From: Cryomorpha sp963836915
GTDB taxonomy: Bacteria > Bacteroidota > Bacteroidia > Flavobacteriales_D > Cryomorphaceae
Direction of reading: 5' to 3'
NCBI GenBank assembly: GCA_963836915.1
Contig: CAWILH010000002.1
Span: 682,001-746,000, forward strand
DNA length: 64,000 bases
Shown here: positions 35,878 to 45,531 of the stretch, piece after piece
Layout: the number at the start of each line of letters is the position of its first letter
How positions within the stretch are numbered: the stretch's first letter is position 1
Made by a program: the position numbers and the translations under genes
The notes under the pieces: generated by a model
The model's input: only the letters and a program-made list of their open reading frames with translations
What the model was told of the DNA's origin: nothing
The model's database searches: none

Positions 35878-36687
35878 TGAATTATTGAAATCTCAACTTT
35901 ATATGTACTAAGCTGACGCTATTAGCAAGTTTATGTAATACTACACCGGCTTTTACACAACTTTCGAAAGCCCTGAACTAGCGTAATTTTACTCTTTTCC
36001 ATCCTTTTGGCTTTCCAATGGCACGTAAAAATTCTATAAAACTATCCCGTACGTTTTTCGGATTATAAAAGCCCCAAAAGCGCATCTTTCTAATCATAAA
36101 CTTAAATTCCAGATACATAATGATCTCGCCAATCAGTGGCCATTTCATGAGAGAAAAAACCAATCTGGAAATACCATTTGCGAGTTTAATCCTTCCGCCG
36201 TTTTTTATTCAAAATCAGGGGCTTAACGCCAATACTTCTTTAATGGAAAGGGACGAATCGGGAGCAAGCGAAAGCGCCATAGTTCCCCGATTGATTCTAA
36301 GAAATTATAAGTTCATTCAAATGGAACTTTTCTATTAGGCATTTTATCAAGGTATGAAAAAGGAGATCCGCTTAGGTAGTATCCAAAAGCCCTGAATCGG
36401 CGTGGCCTTGCAAATCAAGTACATAAACTGTAAAGCGCTTTCAAGGCCCGGGAACCAGGTGCTCAAAATACTCCAACTGGCGCGCGATAATGCAGGCTAG
36501 AAGGATAAGCTCAACTTGGGCTGTTTTAAAATAGCGGGTTTTCATCCCGTTTAAGTTGGTATATCATACTGAATAGTTCTTGATCCAACTTTTGGCTCTC
36601 TCGTTTTCCACACGCTTTTGGCTTGGGCAACCTAAGGGTTCAATAAGTGGCAAACCTTAAAATGCCCAATCTTCGTACTAACCGACA
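35878..36687. other. Intergenic gap with probably decayed DNA
   Basis: No supported gene. A 61-codon minus-strand frame (35978-36163) and a 72-codon plus-strand frame (36120-36338) have no recognisable features. A hairpin with AGCGGG / CCCGTT arms sits near 36532-36551. The region may hold a degraded element but I cannot name it. Confidence 0.45.
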
Positions 36688-39600
36688 TTAGTATTTAGTT
36701 ATTCCCTGTGATTTATCTGTTTCTTCTACTTCCACTTTTGTAAACCAGTTATAAAGCACGGGTACTATTAAGAGGGTAAGGAGCATTGAAGAGATTAATC
36801 CGCCAATCAAAGTCCAGCCAAGCGGTGACCAGAGATTACTAGAAGAAAAAGTCAAAGGTGCCAGTCCTAAAATGGTGGTAGCAGTAGTTAGTACAATGGG
36901 TACAAACCTTCGCTCAGATGCCTGCTTGATCGCAGCGACTTTCTCCATACCGCCAGCAATAAGCTGATTGGTATAATCTACCAGAATGATGGAATTGTTG
37001 ACCACAATCCCAATCAGACTTATAAAACCGACGAATGCAAAGAAGGAGAAAGACCAACCCGTAATAAAAAGCGCGATGAAAGAACCTGTCACTGCCAAGG
37101 GAATGGCTGAAAAGATGATCAATGGTTGAACGAGTGATCTAAACTGTAAAACCAAAACGGCAAAAATACCTAGCATAGCTACTGCCAATAGGATACCCAA
37201 ATCCCCAAAGCTCTCTTTTTGGGTTTCATATTCCCCACCGATATAGTAAGAATAACCCTCTGGCCAATTGTAGGCATCAAGCTTAGGCAAAATAGCTTCG
37301 GTTATTTGCGCCGTCCGGTCTGGGTCTAAAACATTTGCCGTAATACCGATCGAACGATCTAAATTGAAATGGTTGATTTTGGCGTATTCAGCCTTGAACT
37401 GGATATCAGAAACCTGAGAAAGCGGCACTTGATGCCCAGTGGCATTGGATAGATATACCTTATTAAAATCATCAATGGTCGGCTGCTTTTCAAAAGGAAT
37501 TCTTAAACTAATCGGATAGGTATCATCCAGTTCGTTAATGGTGGCCTTGTCTACGGTCAGTCCATTTAAGCTGGCGCGAATGGTTTGATCAATATCTATG
37601 AGAGCCAAATTGTACAGGGCAGCTTTATCCCTGTTGATATTAATTTTTATATCGGTTTTGCCCAAGGCCAGCGGATTGTCTACATCTTCGGTGCCGGGAG
37701 TGCCTCTGACCATTTGTTCGACATCTGCCGCTATTTTTTTCAATTCTGTCAGTTCTTCACCAAGTAACAGTATCTCTATCGGAGCTTCGAAGGGAGCTCC
37801 GTTCTTCAATTCCCTAAAATATATTTTACCGTCAGGAAATTCTTTAAATGCTGTTCTAAAACGCTGTAACGTGGCATAAAACAGCGGTGGATCCCAACCC
37901 TTAAAGTTTATCACCACTTCTCCATGGTATTTCTTATACTCTTCTGGTATCCGATTATAGTACACTTGCGGATTGCCATGGCCGGTATTGACTGTATAGC
38001 TCTGGACGTACTGCGTGGTATCGAGGATAGACTCAATATAGGCGATTGCCTTGTCGGTGCGCGTGATATCAGAAGTATAGGGCATATCTACGGATACCAA
38101 GAGTAAAGGCTTATCGGCCGTCGGGAAGAAACTTACTCCGATACTGGGAAACAAAGCACCGGCGATGCCGAAAAACCCCACTCCGATCAAGACCACCACC
38201 CACCCCCGCCTCAGGGCATAGCTGACCGCTGGACGATAAACGATTAGGATTAGCCTATCAAATTGCTTCTTGACCAAGGTAGATTTATGGGATGCCTTCT
38301 TGGATCCGAGAAGCTTGCTCGCCACGATTGGCGTAAATACCAAGGCTAGTATCAAAGATGCAAATAGCGCGTAAATCACCGTGAGCGGAAGCGTACGCAA
38401 AAATTCACCTGGACCGCTATTTAAAAGTGAGAGTGGAGCAAAAGCCAATACGGTGGTGGCGGTAGAGCTGATTATAGCGTAACCTACCTCCTTGGTGCCA
38501 TTGGCTGCAGCATCTTTTATAGGCTGGCCTTCATTTTTGAAGTTCACAATATTTTCGATCACCACAATTGCATTGTCCACAAGCAATCCCAACGCGATCA
38601 CTAGCGCTGCGATACTAATTTGCTGAAGTGCGTAATCATTGAAGTCCAATACCGTCACTGCCAGAATTATGGAGAGAGGTATGATAGTCATCACAACTAG
38701 CGCGGGTCGCCAACCGAGGAAAAGCCAAATAATTAATCCAACCAGTACAATGCCCTGAAGAAGATTACTGATGAAGTCATTAATGCGAAAAGCCACAGCT
38801 GGTGCCTGCTCGAAGGCGCTTTCCAGTCTTACCCCAGCTGGTAATTTGGACTGGAATGTATTTTCAACATCTTTTAAATCTTCGACGAGGGTTAGAATAT
38901 TAGATCCACGCTTTTGCTTCACAGTGATATAAATACATCGTTCTTGATTGAACCGTGCAAACCACTGTTGATCATCATAGTCGAAATCGACGCTCGCGAA
39001 GTCCTTTAAATAGACGATTTGATTGTTGTCAAAAGATCGGATGGCTGTATTTCTTATTGCATCCAAATTATCGTAGCTACCTGTAGATTGAATATTGAAC
39101 GTCAATCCGTCCGACGCGATATCCCCGCCTGGTATATTCGCATTGTTCGCCCTTAAAATTCCGACTACCTGACTTAATGGAATATTAAGCTGAGCCATTT
39201 TTTGAAAATCAACACTGATCCGGATTTCTTCTATCGGATAGGCTTCTATTTCAGTTGACTTAACGAAATTTATCTTTTCTATTTCATCTTGGAAATTTTC
39301 AGCTATGTCGTAGAGCCTATTAAACGCCATCGACTCAGATATTAATGCAAATTGCTGTATAGCCACACGATCTTCAGGCTTGAACTGTTCAATTTCAAGG
39401 CTGAAAATATTGGATGGTAGATCTCCGCGGATACTGCTTACCGCGGCCTGAAGTTCGTCGTATTTATCGTCATAGTCTATCCCGAATTCTGCTTCGATCT
39501 GTATCACCGCCAGTCCATTGGTTATTTCCGTCCGCACTTCGGTTATATCATCCAAGTCATCTATCACTTCTTCTATGGGATCTACAATAAGATCTTCCAT

Positions 39601-39774
39601 ATCTTCAGGGCTTGTACCAGGATATACGACAATGACCGTATAGCTGGGAAGCTCCAAAAAGGGATCTTCCGATTTGGGCATTGAAAAAAAAGATCTCAAC
39701 CCAAGAAAAAGAGCCAGCCCGACCATTACATAAATGAATTGGCTGTTTTTTATTGCTAATGAAGGTAATTTCAT
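36688..39774 (-). CDS. RND efflux pump inner-membrane permease (HAE1/AcrB type)
   Basis: 1028 residues. N-terminal TM1 (FIYVMVGLALFLGLRSFFSM) and the porter signature SYTVIVVYPGTSPEDMEDLI are followed by six TM spans, including VIALGLLVDNAIVVIENIVN with the acidic residues of the proton relay. A second repeat has GFISLIGIVVNNSIILVDYT. The protein forms a trimer that exports drugs or lipids using the proton gradient. The adaptor and TolC genes lie upstream with 13- and 14-bp gaps. The family is clear; substrates are not. Confidence 0.93.
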   Translation of the reverse strand: MKLPSLAIKNSQFIYVMVGLALFLGLRSFFSMPKSEDPFLELPSYTVIVVYPGTSPEDMEDLIVDPIEEVIDDLDDITEVRTEITNGLAVIQIEAEFGIDYDDKYDELQAAVSSIRGDLPSNIFSLEIEQFKPEDRVAIQQFALISESMAFNRLYDIAENFQDEIEKINFVKSTEIEAYPIEEIRISVDFQKMAQLNIPLSQVVGILRANNANIPGGDIASDGLTFNIQSTGSYDNLDAIRNTAIRSFDNNQIVYLKDFASVDFDYDDQQWFARFNQERCIYITVKQKRGSNILTLVEDLKDVENTFQSKLPAGVRLESAFEQAPAVAFRINDFISNLLQGIVLVGLIIWLFLGWRPALVVMTIIPLSIILAVTVLDFNDYALQQISIAALVIALGLLVDNAIVVIENIVNFKNEGQPIKDAAANGTKEVGYAIISSTATTVLAFAPLSLLNSGPGEFLRTLPLTVIYALFASLILALVFTPIVASKLLGSKKASHKSTLVKKQFDRLILIVYRPAVSYALRRGWVVVLIGVGFFGIAGALFPSIGVSFFPTADKPLLLVSVDMPYTSDITRTDKAIAYIESILDTTQYVQSYTVNTGHGNPQVYYNRIPEEYKKYHGEVVINFKGWDPPLFYATLQRFRTAFKEFPDGKIYFRELKNGAPFEAPIEILLLGEELTELKKIAADVEQMVRGTPGTEDVDNPLALGKTDIKININRDKAALYNLALIDIDQTIRASLNGLTVDKATINELDDTYPISLRIPFEKQPTIDDFNKVYLSNATGHQVPLSQVSDIQFKAEYAKINHFNLDRSIGITANVLDPDRTAQITEAILPKLDAYNWPEGYSYYIGGEYETQKESFGDLGILLAVAMLGIFAVLVLQFRSLVQPLIIFSAIPLAVTGSFIALFITGWSFSFFAFVGFISLIGIVVNNSIILVDYTNQLIAGGMEKVAAIKQASERRFVPIVLTTATTILGLAPLTFSSSNLWSPLGWTLIGGLISSMLLTLLIVPVLYNWFTKVEVEETDKSQGITKY

Positions 39775-39787
39775 GTATTCCGGTACT

Positions 39788-40846
39788 TTAGTTAATAACT
39801 TTCACGCTGTCTTTATCAGACAGGTAGGCGCCGCCATCCAAAACCAGCCATTCCTTTTGGTCTAACTGGTCACTACTTACCGTGAAATAGTCCCCTCTAA
39901 TTTCTTGAACGGCAAGCTGCCTTTTTTGTACCGTTCGCTCATCGGCCAAAGTAAATACCACTGCGCTCTTACCATCGCCTTCAATCATTGCGGCCATTGG
40001 GATTTTATAGTGCGCTTCACCTTCAGATGGGGTGATACTCACATAGCCTACAAAACCATTTCGCAGCTCATCATGATATTCATTCAGCGTAAGTTCGATA
40101 TCGAAGGTTCCAGTTAAAGGAGAAGCTTCTTCTGCCATTTCGCTGATTCGAGCATTGAATTTTCTACCTGGAAATACGTCGAATGTAATGGTGGCCTTAT
40201 CCTGCAGTTTTAGCTTGATTATCTCTTTATCGGCTACACCTATTTTCATGATCTGCGCACCTTTGTCGCCAGTGCTTCCAATTAGATAAATGGGCTGCCC
40301 TGGGCTTACAAGCTCCCCTTCTTCGGCCTTTCGTTGCAAAACTTTACCATTTATTGGAGACCTTATCTGGGCATATTGCTGATTGAATTCTGCAATGGCA
40401 TGAGCGGCTTTTGCCAATTCAAAAGCTGTCCTGCTATTTTGAAATTGCTCTAGGGTCGCCACGGTATCCTTGTATAGGTTCTCGGTTCTCTTTAAGTCTC
40501 TTTCAGCTTTGTCTAGGCTGTTTTTCGCTTGGAGTACCTGGGCATTGATTTCTAAAAGATCAAGCCTTGCCAAGCTCTGCCCTTTGCCTACCGTAGCACC
40601 CTTAGCGACTTTTAGTTCTCTTAAAATACCCCCAACTTTGAATGACAGGCTGATCTGTGTTTCTGAAGCCAATACTCCACTCGCCATAATAGGCAATGGT
40701 TCATAACTGCTTTCAAGCTTTACGATTTTTACACGTTTGTCCGTTTCAGTTTTCATATCTTCTTTTTCGGTATAGCTTTTCTTGCACGATCCTAAAGAAA
40801 TTGCCACAACGGCAAGAAGCATGAGCAATAAATAGTGATCCTTCAT
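39788..40846 (-). CDS. RND periplasmic adaptor (HlyD/AcrA-type lipoprotein)
   Basis: 352 residues. Lipobox ISLGSCKKS after a signal peptide; a first lipoyl half (SFKVGGILRELKVAKGATVG), a coiled-coil hairpin (INAQVLQAKNSLDKAERDLK), the second lipoyl half (IRSPINGKVLQRKAEEGELV) and beta-barrel and membrane-proximal domains (AMIEGDGKSAVVFTLADERT). It connects the permease to TolC. It sits between them in the operon. Confidence 0.93.
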   Translation of the reverse strand: MKDHYLLLMLLAVVAISLGSCKKSYTEKEDMKTETDKRVKIVKLESSYEPLPIMASGVLASETQISLSFKVGGILRELKVAKGATVGKGQSLARLDLLEINAQVLQAKNSLDKAERDLKRTENLYKDTVATLEQFQNSRTAFELAKAAHAIAEFNQQYAQIRSPINGKVLQRKAEEGELVSPGQPIYLIGSTGDKGAQIMKIGVADKEIIKLKLQDKATITFDVFPGRKFNARISEMAEEASPLTGTFDIELTLNEYHDELRNGFVGYVSITPSEGEAHYKIPMAAMIEGDGKSAVVFTLADERTVQKRQLAVQEIRGDYFTVSSDQLDQKEWLVLDGGAYLSDKDSVKVIN

Positions 40847-40860
40847 TTTTTTATGTTTGG

Positions 40861-42252
40861 TTATAAGTTTCTTAAGGAAATACTCGCTTCCAGGTTGGCT
40901 TCCCTTATCAACACTGTATACTTTGCCACTACTTCTTGAATCTCTGCTGTGGTGTAGGTATTTCTGGCTTCGGTAAAGGTGACCTGAGGTACTAGGTTTT
41001 GTGCGTATTTCTTTTCGATGATCCGAAAATTTTCTTCTGCATTTTTACGTGCTGCAAGGCGCGCAGCCAATGTCAGTATCGATTCTTCGTACGCGTAAAA
41101 TCCTTCTGCCACTTCAAGTGAAATGAGATTCTCCGTTTCACGAAGCTGGTTCTCCAGTTTTTTTTCTTCAAGCAGTGATTGTCTTATTTTTGATTGATTT
41201 TGATTTCCCTGAAAAATCGGCCATGTAAGACCTAAGCGCAGAAACCAAAAGTCCTGCGTATTATCAAACTCATAGCCAAATCCTTGATACCCTACATCTC
41301 CAATTAAATTGATCTGCGGTATGATATAATTTTTGGACAATCGCGTATTTGAACTAGTTGCGTCCAGTCCATAGCGAATTTCGTCTAGTTCTCGGCGATT
41401 GGCAAGTGCATTCCGGGTAAGGCTATCCAGATTTACTGCGCTTTCAGAAATACGGGGTAGCTGGTCTTCTACAAGAATGATTTCTGATAATGGACGATCA
41501 AGTAGATAATTAAAAAAAATCGCCGATACTTTTTTTTGTTTTTCAGCGGTGGCTAATTCACTTTTGAGCCTACTCAATTCGGCCTGAGCGCCGAAAATAA
41601 CTTCCTTTGTTTCCTTGTCGTTTTTCACCAATGCACGGCTTACGCGTAAGGCTTCTTCAAGTATCACTTGGGTTGTAAGAAGTATTTTCACCTGTTCCCT
41701 TGCGGCTAAATGATTGTAATAGGCGACTTTGATCTCTTGAATGAGCTTGTTCTCGTAGGCCTGTTCTTTTGCTTCTTTACTGGCTAAAACCTTCTTTTGA
41801 ATTGCTTGATTAAAAAGAATATCCGTATTCAGTATCGGTTGAATAAGTCGAATCTTGGTTTCATGGAAATTATCAGGAAGAAATTGCTCGCTTTGGTTTG
41901 GGATTGCCGTTGGGTATATATCAGAACCTACAAGCTGGTTTAGACCACTATAAATCGGGTTCACTAAATCACCGGCAGGCACGTCAATGGTTCGCCCACC
42001 TTCAGCCCGCGTGTAGGATGCATCTAAAAAGATATTTGGCAGATATTTACCCTTTGCTTGGTTTACCACTTCATGTTGGATCTCACTATCTAGTTGCGAG
42101 CTGATCAACCTTTGGTTATTTCTCAGCCCTAATTGAATATAGCCATCCAAAATAGATTGAGACATTCCTTCCGAAATACAGCAGGAAGCAAGTGAAAGGA
42201 AGAATAGCGCACATAATGATCTATGTTTTAATATTGAACATTGTTCACTCAT
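40861..42252 (-). CDS. TolC-family outer-membrane channel
   Basis: 463 residues. Signal peptide near ASCCISEGMSQ, then long alpha-helical barrel halves (NQRLISSQLDSEIQHEVVNQ, LIQEIKVAYYNHLAAREQVK, RRELDEIRYGLDATSSNTRL, YAQNLVPQVTFTEARNTYTT). It is the outer-membrane component for the RND pump. The first codons contain a TGAAC-N3-GTTCA palindrome (42235-42247). The gap to tetR upstream is 14 bases. Confidence 0.92.
   Translation of the reverse strand: MSEQCSILKHRSLCALFFLSLASCCISEGMSQSILDGYIQLGLRNNQRLISSQLDSEIQHEVVNQAKGKYLPNIFLDASYTRAEGGRTIDVPAGDLVNPIYSGLNQLVGSDIYPTAIPNQSEQFLPDNFHETKIRLIQPILNTDILFNQAIQKKVLASKEAKEQAYENKLIQEIKVAYYNHLAAREQVKILLTTQVILEEALRVSRALVKNDKETKEVIFGAQAELSRLKSELATAEKQKKVSAIFFNYLLDRPLSEIILVEDQLPRISESAVNLDSLTRNALANRRELDEIRYGLDATSSNTRLSKNYIIPQINLIGDVGYQGFGYEFDNTQDFWFLRLGLTWPIFQGNQNQSKIRQSLLEEKKLENQLRETENLISLEVAEGFYAYEESILTLAARLAARKNAEENFRIIEKKYAQNLVPQVTFTEARNTYTTAEIQEVVAKYTVLIREANLEASISLRNL
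42235..42247. promoter_or_regulatory. TGAAC-N3-GTTCA palindrome at tolC start
   Basis: TGAACATTGTTCA, a 5-3-5 inverted repeat identical in arms to that at 42904-42916. It overlaps the tolC start codons. It may be a TetR-type operator inside the operon. Confidence 0.5.
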
Positions 42253-42266
42253 AATTCAAATTTTTT

Positions 42267-42884
42267 TTATCTTTTATCCATCAATCTTATTGCCTCTTCG
42301 TATCCGCGGGCAATTAAATTTTCTGTTTGCTCAAACTTAACGCCATTCACCCTGCCGCTATGATCAAGCGCACACATGCCATGCACGCAACCCCAGATCA
42401 TAAAAGAGAGAGAATCGAGTTCATGATCCTTAAAATAGCCGACCGCCATGCAATCTTTCACGGTCGACCGTAGTACGTTGAACGTTGCCAGCCCTTCATT
42501 CCAGTCATCTTTTTCTTGTGCTTCCAAAAATTCGATAGGTGCTTTCATACTAAACATAAGGTCATACATATCCTTATTGTGATTGGCAAACTCAATATAT
42601 ACACGTCCCAACGCCTTCAGGCGCTCCATTGGTTCACTCACGCTATTCAATATACGCATTGACCCCCCAAGATTTTGAAATCCTTGGGTGTGTAAATCAT
42701 GAAGAATTGCTTTTTTATCCTTAAAGTAGACATAAACTGTTCCGACACTATATTCAATGGCATCAGCGATGTTGCGAATAGTGGTTTTATCGATCCCATT
42801 TTCAATGAAGAGCTTCTTTGCCCCTTCTAGAATTAGGATTCTAAGGTTTTCTTTTTCCTTTGCTTTTCGTTCTGATGACCCCAT
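42267..42884 (-). CDS. TetR-family repressor of the pump operon
   Basis: The ATG at 42884 gives MGSSERKAKEKENLRILILE, 205 residues; the TTG at 42917 would overlap an operator-like palindrome and is unlikely. The HTH is NGIDKTTIRNIADAIEYSVG, TVYVYFKDKKAILHDLHTQG. The C-terminal ligand domain contains WNEGLATFNVLRSTVKDC and MIWGCVHGMCALDHSGRVNG. It probably represses itself and the pump operon, with release on binding an exported compound. Confidence 0.92.
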   Translation of the reverse strand: MGSSERKAKEKENLRILILEGAKKLFIENGIDKTTIRNIADAIEYSVGTVYVYFKDKKAILHDLHTQGFQNLGGSMRILNSVSEPMERLKALGRVYIEFANHNKDMYDLMFSMKAPIEFLEAQEKDDWNEGLATFNVLRSTVKDCMAVGYFKDHELDSLSFMIWGCVHGMCALDHSGRVNGVKFEQTENLIARGYEEAIRLMDKR

Positions 42885-42903
42885 ATTGCGAATGCAAATT
42901 AAA

Positions 42904-42916
42904 TGAACGTTGTTCA
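42904..42916. promoter_or_regulatory. TGAAC-N3-GTTCA palindrome upstream of tetR
   Basis: TGAACGTTGTTCA, 20 bases upstream of the tetR ATG (42884) and next to TAATTTG, a possible -7 element on the minus strand (42901-42895). It shares its arms with 42235-42247. Likely the autoregulatory operator. The gap up to 43418 otherwise holds nothing I can support (a 71-codon frame at 42923-43138 is unconvincing). Confidence 0.6.
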
Positions 42917-43418
42917 ATAATCCTAAGAACTGTGCATTTTTTTTATTCTAATGTATCGATTAGGTAATTTTCGACCATACTGTCGTTTTGGACTCCCTGA
43001 CTTGGTCGAAATCTGCAATTCAAGGAATACAATTCCTTCAACCTCTTCGCGATTCATAGTTGCTCCGTCATAAAAAGACCTCTGTTTAAAATGTCCCAAA
43101 AGCTTCAAGCTGAATTTTCCAACCGAAGAATAGAGCATTGCAAATAAAAAGGGTTACCTTGAACTGCTTTAAATTTCAACCAAGCGAAGTGTTAACATGA
43201 CCAGAAGGCATCCTGTCCCATCTTGGCACACATTAAAAACCAAGGGTTCAAGCCTGAGCTATTATGAAGTCTTTTAACCTAAGCTTCGTCAGAAATATCC
43301 GAAGCGACGAATTTTTTAATGCTTACAGACCATACTTCAAGGCCATAGTAAAGAGCTCGTGCAGATTATCGAACCTAGCGAAAAGGTCACTGCATAGCAA
43401 TTAGTAATGTGGAGCCTA

Positions 43419-44057
43419 TCAAAAAGACCATATAAAATTCCCGCCGATCTGGCCACTTTGGAAAGTTTCTTCACCGATCCCGTTTATCGTGCCACTGCGA
43501 TTGGAAAACTCGAATTCAGCTTCAAAGCTGATTGCCGATTTCTTCAGTGGAATAGAGTAGCCCAAACCACCCATGAACGTAGTGCCGATGGCATATTGAT
43601 GGGTGTAGCTTTCTAAGGGCTCATCACTCCGCTTAGTGGTAAGTTGACCGAAACCCGCGCTGCTTCGCAAATAGATACCCCTGTTAAAGTTCTTGCTCAA
43701 AACATAGTATTTTCCCGCAATCGCCAGATTATAATAATTGAAAATATAACTATTGCCATTGTCACCATCGATCGGGGTTCCGAACGTTCCCTTAATCCGT
43801 GATCCTATGCCGAAACCTTTCCATTTTTCAGGCGAGAAGAAAAAGCCCATCATCAAGTTGTTGCCCAAGCCTGGATCAAAACTTCCTCCAAGGGATTCGT
43901 TCAACCGCTGGTCAATGTCTCCAAAGAATAACGTTTGGCCAAAACCGATCCCTACTTCGGCGTAGATGCGCTGCTTTGGGGCTAACGAGCTTTCGTTTTG
44001 GCATTGAGCGTAAAGGGATAGGGAGAGAATAGCAGCTATGAGAATTGAAATTTTCAT
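43419..44057 (-). CDS. Outer-membrane beta-barrel protein, paralogue of next gene
   Basis: 212 residues. Signal peptide MKISILIAAILSLSLYAQCQ, then alternating strands: RIYAEVGIGFGQTLFFGDID, WKGFGIGSRIKGTFG, YNLAIAGKYYVLSKNFNRGI, SAISFEAEFEFSNRSG, ending GGNFIWSF with a C-terminal Phe. This is an eight-strand-type OMP. It has clear similarity to the adjacent protein encoded at 44076-44747, indicating tandem duplication. Ligand unknown. Confidence 0.75.
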   Translation of the reverse strand: MKISILIAAILSLSLYAQCQNESSLAPKQRIYAEVGIGFGQTLFFGDIDQRLNESLGGSFDPGLGNNLMMGFFFSPEKWKGFGIGSRIKGTFGTPIDGDNGNSYIFNYYNLAIAGKYYVLSKNFNRGIYLRSSAGFGQLTTKRSDEPLESYTHQYAIGTTFMGGLGYSIPLKKSAISFEAEFEFSNRSGTINGIGEETFQSGQIGGNFIWSF

Positions 44058-44075
44058 GTTTTATACAATTAATGA

Positions 44076-44747
44076 TTAGAATATCAAGCCGATTTTTGCA
44101 GCCACGTTGTGATTGATGAAATCATCTTCGGCGGTAACCCCAGAAATATCGGCCTGTCTGTTAGCGTATTCATAGTCTAAATCTATGTTAATGGCCATGC
44201 CATTACCTGCTATCGCTATGGCATAGCCGATGCCACCACCATAGGATAGGCCGCGTGCAATCTGAAGGTTGATCGTATTGGTGTTTCCAAATTCAGTGCG
44301 TTCCATAGATATGCCATAACCGATATTTGCGTTGATAGAAATTCCGCGGTTGAACTCTTTAGAGACAAAAAAATCCTTAACCCCAAGCGCGAGGCTGTAA
44401 TAATCGTATGTGTATGTTTCATTATCTTCTCCTTCGTTGGGCCGCGCTATGAATCCTTTGAGACCTGTTCCCAGCCCGAGCCCACGAAATTTTTGCGGTG
44501 CCCAGTAATAATAGGTGGAGATGCTCATCCCGTCGTTTCGACCAAAGCCCCTTTCATCATTTATGGTTTCCTTATCGCCAAGTGCACCTCTCAAGAAGGT
44601 ATTGCCATATCCAATGCTTATGGCACCGTACACTTGAGTTTTTTCTTTTGGCGCGGCGCTTTTGCCCGTAGCTTGACCTATAGCCAAACTGGGCATTAAT
44701 CCGAGTAGCCCAAAGACAATCTGCGGGAAAAGTAAGTTCGATTTCAT
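44076..44747 (-). CDS. Outer-membrane beta-barrel protein
   Basis: 223 residues. Signal peptide (FGLLGLMPSLAIGQ), then QVYGAISIGYGNTFLRGALG, FRGLGLGTGLKGFIARPNEG, YYSLALGVKDFFVSKEFNRG, GGIGYAIAIAGNGMAINIDL, ending AAKIGLIF. It matches the neighbouring barrel, e.g. KxFNRGI. Both genes are co-directional with an 18-bp gap, and lie downstream of the Crp-like regulator. Confidence 0.75.
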   Translation of the reverse strand: MKSNLLFPQIVFGLLGLMPSLAIGQATGKSAAPKEKTQVYGAISIGYGNTFLRGALGDKETINDERGFGRNDGMSISTYYYWAPQKFRGLGLGTGLKGFIARPNEGEDNETYTYDYYSLALGVKDFFVSKEFNRGISINANIGYGISMERTEFGNTNTINLQIARGLSYGGGIGYAIAIAGNGMAINIDLDYEYANRQADISGVTAEDDFINHNVAAKIGLIF

Positions 44748-44862
44748 GGTCTGTAGCTTTTAGGCTACAAACTTCCATCGTTTTTTTTCCATATACGTTA
44801 ACCAGAGTTAAGAAATAAATGCTGGAAGCAGGTATGTCCCGATATCTGGCAGATAGAAGCAA

Positions 44863-45441
44863 TCAACTATTGCTAATAATCCGCTTTCTGATGCGGCTTA
44901 AGGAAGGGGCTTTGATCCCGAGGTATGAAGCGATATAATGTTGTGGTATGCGCTCCAATACTTTCGGCCTTTCCTTAATAAGGCTTAGATAGCGCTCTTC
45001 GGCACTTTTATGTTCGAGCATTTCGGTGCGGCTTCTGATTCCAAGAAAGGCACTTTCCGCCATTAATCGACCGAAACGTTCGAATTTTGGAATTTCTTTG
45101 TATAAATGGAGCAGATTGGCGTTCGATAATAGAAGGAGCTCGGATTTCTCCAAAGTCTCAATATTCTGTTGAGAAGGCTTGCCAGTAAGGAAACTTCCAT
45201 AATCCGTATACCAACCATTCTCAAAAAAAAACTGGGCGGTGTTTTCCACCCCATCCAAATTATAGTAGTACCGAAGGCATCCGCGATTTACGAAATATGC
45301 ATTTCTACAGATTTCCCCTTCGCGCAATACCAGTTCTTTCTTTTTACACTCTTTCACTTCCAGCTTAGTAATGAAATAATCCTTCTCTTTTGTGCTAAGC
45401 GATATAAAGCCTGAGAGCCTTGTTAATATTTGATCGAACAT
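44863..45441 (-). CDS. Crp/Fnr-like transcriptional regulator
   Basis: 192 residues from ATG 45441 (MFDQILTRLSGFISLS). The cyclic-nucleotide-binding-like domain has KKKELVLREGEICRNAYFVN and RGCLRYYYNLDGVENTAQFF. The C-terminal wHTH is QHYIASYLGIKAPSLSRIRK. It lacks an obvious phosphate-binding Arg of the cAMP site. It is a Bacteroidota-type Crp/Fnr regulator and may control the OMP pair just downstream. Confidence 0.85.
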   Translation of the reverse strand: MFDQILTRLSGFISLSTKEKDYFITKLEVKECKKKELVLREGEICRNAYFVNRGCLRYYYNLDGVENTAQFFFENGWYTDYGSFLTGKPSQQNIETLEKSELLLLSNANLLHLYKEIPKFERFGRLMAESAFLGIRSRTEMLEHKSAEERYLSLIKERPKVLERIPQHYIASYLGIKAPSLSRIRKRIISNS

Positions 45442-45494
45442 CTCTTTCTTTGTAAACAAAGGGAAATTGAAGAAATTTTGTCTACGAATTTAAC

Positions 45495-45531
45495 TAGAAA
45501 AATGATTTGATATGCTCTTGATCAAATCATT
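45495..45531 (-). terminator. Hairpin at the end of the dockerin-tailed gene
   Basis: AATGATTTGAT and ATCAAATCATT (45501-45511 and 45521-45531) form an 11-bp stem overlapping the stop codon of the gene at 45527; on the minus strand it is followed by TTTC. Confidence 0.6.

Noticed and set aside
35978..36338. Two short frames in the gap after the M48 gene
   Set aside because: Both lack a known motif; a degraded element is possible but unproven.
42923..43138. 71-codon minus-strand frame upstream of tetR
   Set aside because: Lies in the likely regulatory region and has no recognisable features.
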